Source: Streptomyces durmitorensis
GTDB taxonomy: Bacteria; Actinomycetota; Actinomycetes; Streptomycetales; Streptomycetaceae
Assembly (NCBI RefSeq): GCF_023498005.1
Contig: NZ_CP097289.1
Span: 4,650,001-4,714,000 of the forward strand
Reading direction: 5' to 3'
Length of the DNA: 64,000 nt
The translations under genes and the position numbers were made by a program. Positions 62,338 through 64,000 of the stretch are shown in pieces; the first letter of the stretch is position 1; each line of letters begins with the position of its first letter. The notes under the pieces were generated by a model that was given only the letters and a program-made list of their open reading frames with translations, was not told where the DNA came from and searched no databases.

Positions 62338-62361
62338 CATGCAGGCAAATACCTGCATGAT
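62334..62361 (+). promoter_or_regulatory. Promoter and overlapping operator of the ArsR-SRPBCC gene
   Basis: TTGACA (62334-62339), 16 bp, CATGAT (62356-62361). The perfect palindrome CATGCAGG-CAAATA-CCTGCATG (62338-62359) covers the whole spacer and both boxes, so bound repressor would block RNA polymerase. The predicted transcription start falls on or next to the GTG start codon at 62368. Confidence 0.75.
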
Positions 62362-62367
62362 GGAGGG

Positions 62368-63201
62368 GTGAGTACGAGCAAGAGCCCGGAACCCCCGGAC
62401 CCCCGGGGCACCCCGGGCCCCACACCGAGTCCGGTCGACAAGGTCTTCAAGGCCCTGGCCGACCCCACACGGCGCTATCTCCTCGACCAGCTGCACGGCC
62501 ACAACGGCCAGACGCTGGGGGAGCTGGCCGAGCGCGTCGCGATGACGCGCCAGTCGGCCACCCAGCATCTGGCCCTCCTGGAGGACGCGAACCTGGTCAG
62601 CACCGTGCGGAGAGGGCGCGAAAAGCTCCACTACCTGAATCCCGTGCCGCTGCACGAGATCCAGGAACGCTGGATCGACAAGTTCGAGCACCCACGACTT
62701 CGAGCGCTCAGCGCGCTGAGACAACAGGCGGAGGCCGCCATGACCACGAAGCCGACGTACGTCTACGTCACCTACATCGAGAGCACCCCGGAGAAGGTCT
62801 GGCACGCCCTCACCGACGCGGAGCTGACCGCGGCGTACTGGGGCCACGCCAACATCTCCGACTGGCAGCAGGGATCGCCCTGGGAGCACCGGCGCACGGA
62901 CGGCTCGGGCATCGCGGACGTGGTGGGCGAGGTGGTCGAGAGCGCCCCGCCCACCCGCCTGGTGACGACGTGGGCGGACCCCCACACGGAGGCCGGATCC
63001 GCCGAACCCTCCCAGGTCACGTTCGACATCGAGCCGTACGGCGGGATCGTGCGCCTGACGGTGACCCACGAGAACCTCGCGGACGAGGCGGAGCGGGACG
63101 AGATGGCATCGGGCTGGGCCGCGGTCCTCTCCAACCTCAAGTCCCTCCTGGAGACGGGCTCCCCGCTGCCGGAGAAGCCGTGGCTGGTCCCGAGCGACTG
63201 A
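62368..63201 (+). CDS. ArsR-type HTH fused to SRPBCC/AHSA1 domain
   Basis: 277 residues. Residues ~22-110: ArsR winged helix (VFKALADPTRRYLLDQL, LAERVAMTRQSATQHLALLE). Residues ~125-270: SRPBCC/AHSA1 ligand-binding fold (TYIESTPEKVWHALTDAELTA, LVTTWADPH). The two functions are usually separate, adjacent genes; here they form one polypeptide, so the SRPBCC cavity could sense an inducer for its own DNA-binding domain. GTG 62368 sits directly behind GGAGGG, too close for a normal ribosome site, consistent with a leaderless message. Confidence 0.9.
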   Translation: MSTSKSPEPPDPRGTPGPTPSPVDKVFKALADPTRRYLLDQLHGHNGQTLGELAERVAMTRQSATQHLALLEDANLVSTVRRGREKLHYLNPVPLHEIQERWIDKFEHPRLRALSALRQQAEAAMTTKPTYVYVTYIESTPEKVWHALTDAELTAAYWGHANISDWQQGSPWEHRRTDGSGIADVVGEVVESAPPTRLVTTWADPHTEAGSAEPSQVTFDIEPYGGIVRLTVTHENLADEAERDEMASGWAAVLSNLKSLLETGSPLPEKPWLVPSD

Positions 63202-63236
63202 TCCGGGACGCCCCTTGCGGCCCCGCACAGCAAGGG

Positions 63237-63262
63237 CCCCGGAACCGATACCGGTTCCGGGG
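63237..63262. terminator. Hairpin between convergent genes
   Basis: A perfect 11-bp stem CCCCGGAACCG/CGGTTCCGGGG with a 4-nt loop; no T tract on either strand. Confidence 0.6.
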
Positions 63263-63275
63263 GGCGTCGGCGGCG

Positions 63276-64000
63276 TCAGGCGGAACGCGCCAACTCCGGG
63301 CCACACCCGGCGAGTTCCCTGCCGAGCCGCGTGGCGGAATGCAGTACTTCGCCGCCCTGCCGCGCGCTGATGACGAGCCCCGCGTCCCGCAGCGCCGCCG
63401 CCTGCCTGCTCGCGCTCGCCACCGACACCCCGATGCGCAGGGCCAGTTCACTGGTCGAGCAGGGCGAGCAGGGGTCGAGCAGTGCGCGGATCGCCAGCGC
63501 GCGCGTCCGGCCGAGCACCGGGGTGAGGCCGTCCGCCCCGTCGGCCCCGTGCGGCGCCGTGCCCTCGCCGCTGACCGGATAGACGAGCACCGGCGGCAGT
63601 TCGGGGTCGATCAGCGTCACCGGCGTCGCGCAGAAGAAGGACGGGACCAGCGTGATGCCGCGCCCGCCGAGGCGCAGGTCCCGGTCGACCGGATAGTCGA
63701 CGGTGAGCACCGGCCACTCCCACCGCACCGACGGCGACAGGACACCGAGCAGCTTCCCGACCCCGCCGTCCAGGACCCGCCGCCCGCACACCGCACGCTC
63801 CGCGACCACCGTCTCGTCCAGCTCGGGCAGGCAGGGGCGCAGCAGCTCCCGGTGGTAGACGGCGAGCGCCCGCACCAGCTCCCGGCGCCGCTGACGGTCG
63901 CCATCGGCCAACTGGCGTATCCATAAAGGACGTTCACGCGCGCGGAACACCGTCGCCAGGTCGTCGGCGAACATCCGGCGCCCGGCGCCGGCGATCAGCT
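63276..64000 (-). CDS. Winged-helix (ArsR-like) regulator, partial at the window edge
   Basis: The frame stays open to base 64000 (upstream of the first ATG at 63974 it reads LIAGAGRR), so the N-terminus is probably outside the window. The C-terminal ~70 residues are an ArsR-type HTH (ALAIRALLDPCSPCSTSELALRIG then VSVASASRQAAALRDAGLV). The middle resembles the uncharacterised effector part of streptomycete ArsR/DUF5937 proteins. Target unknown. Confidence 0.82.
   Translation of the reverse strand, partial: LIAGAGRRMFADDLATVFRARERPLWIRQLADGDRQRRRELVRALAVYHRELLRPCLPELDETVVAERAVCGRRVLDGGVGKLLGVLSPSVRWEWPVLTVDYPVDRDLRLGGRGITLVPSFFCATPVTLIDPELPPVLVYPVSGEGTAPHGADGADGLTPVLGRTRALAIRALLDPCSPCSTSELALRIGVSVASASRQAAALRDAGLVISARQGGEVLHSATRLGRELAGCGPELARSA

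Overview
The window is chromosomal DNA from a Streptomyces or a very close relative. This rests on the very high GC content with G/C-rich third codon positions, frequent GTG starts and 4-nt ATGA/GTGA overlaps. Lineage-typical gene sets agree: dnaK-grpE-dnaJ-hspR with HspR boxes, a snapalysin gene divergent from a LysR gene, an HTH/DUF397 pair, DUF1918, and PhoX behind a PHO box. There is no rRNA, CRISPR array, insertion sequence or prophage. One tRNA (Gly, CCC) is present.

Layout. (1) 1-5485: two tandem LuxR-type regulators of identical length, a small secreted two-cysteine peptide, an ABC ATPase and two membrane proteins. This looks like a self-contained peptide/export locus and is my main candidate for an undescribed system. 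(2) 5507-10990: a deaminase and its partner, then the HspR-controlled chaperone operon dnaK-grpE-dnaJ-hspR on the minus strand. (3) 11253-13535: a membrane-anchored heterodisulfide-reductase-like Fe-S protein. (4) 13656-22859: six consecutive FG-GAP/VCBS beta-propeller proteins, two lipoproteins then four secreted proteins, with repeat-rich spacers. (5) 23019-28478: Yip1-like protein, dcd and a phosphoribosyltransferase, tRNA-Gly, a VapBC-like toxin-antitoxin pair with a perfect operator palindrome, TetR, PH-domain and NTF2-like proteins. (6) 28681-34286: SGNH lipoprotein, PQQ-like membrane protein, HTH/DUF397 pair, DUF1254 protein. (7) 34453-39945: small membrane protein, then a tightly coupled SulP - CLC - alkylsulfatase operon. 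(8) 39966-47153: MarC, LysR/SGNH hydrolase pair, DUF1918, a 55-residue stand-alone chitin-binding-type domain in a lower-GC patch, FUSC transporter, EEP-family protein. (9) 47291-53065: DrrAB-type ABC exporter with a membrane protein, SH3 protein, snapalysin and its LysR regulator. (10) 53322-60607: repeat-containing surface protein, PhoX with a PHO box, a VWA protein carrying two inverted copies of a palindromic element, metG. (11) 60717-64000: TetR/imine-reductase pair with twin operators, an ArsR-SRPBCC fusion with a promoter-overlapping operator, and a winged-helix regulator that runs off the window edge.

Most genes are accessory, envelope or regulatory. Housekeeping anchors are dnaK-grpE-dnaJ, dcd, metG and the tRNA. 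Several divergent regulator/target pairs show palindromes in the shared spacer, so the local regulatory logic is unusually readable.
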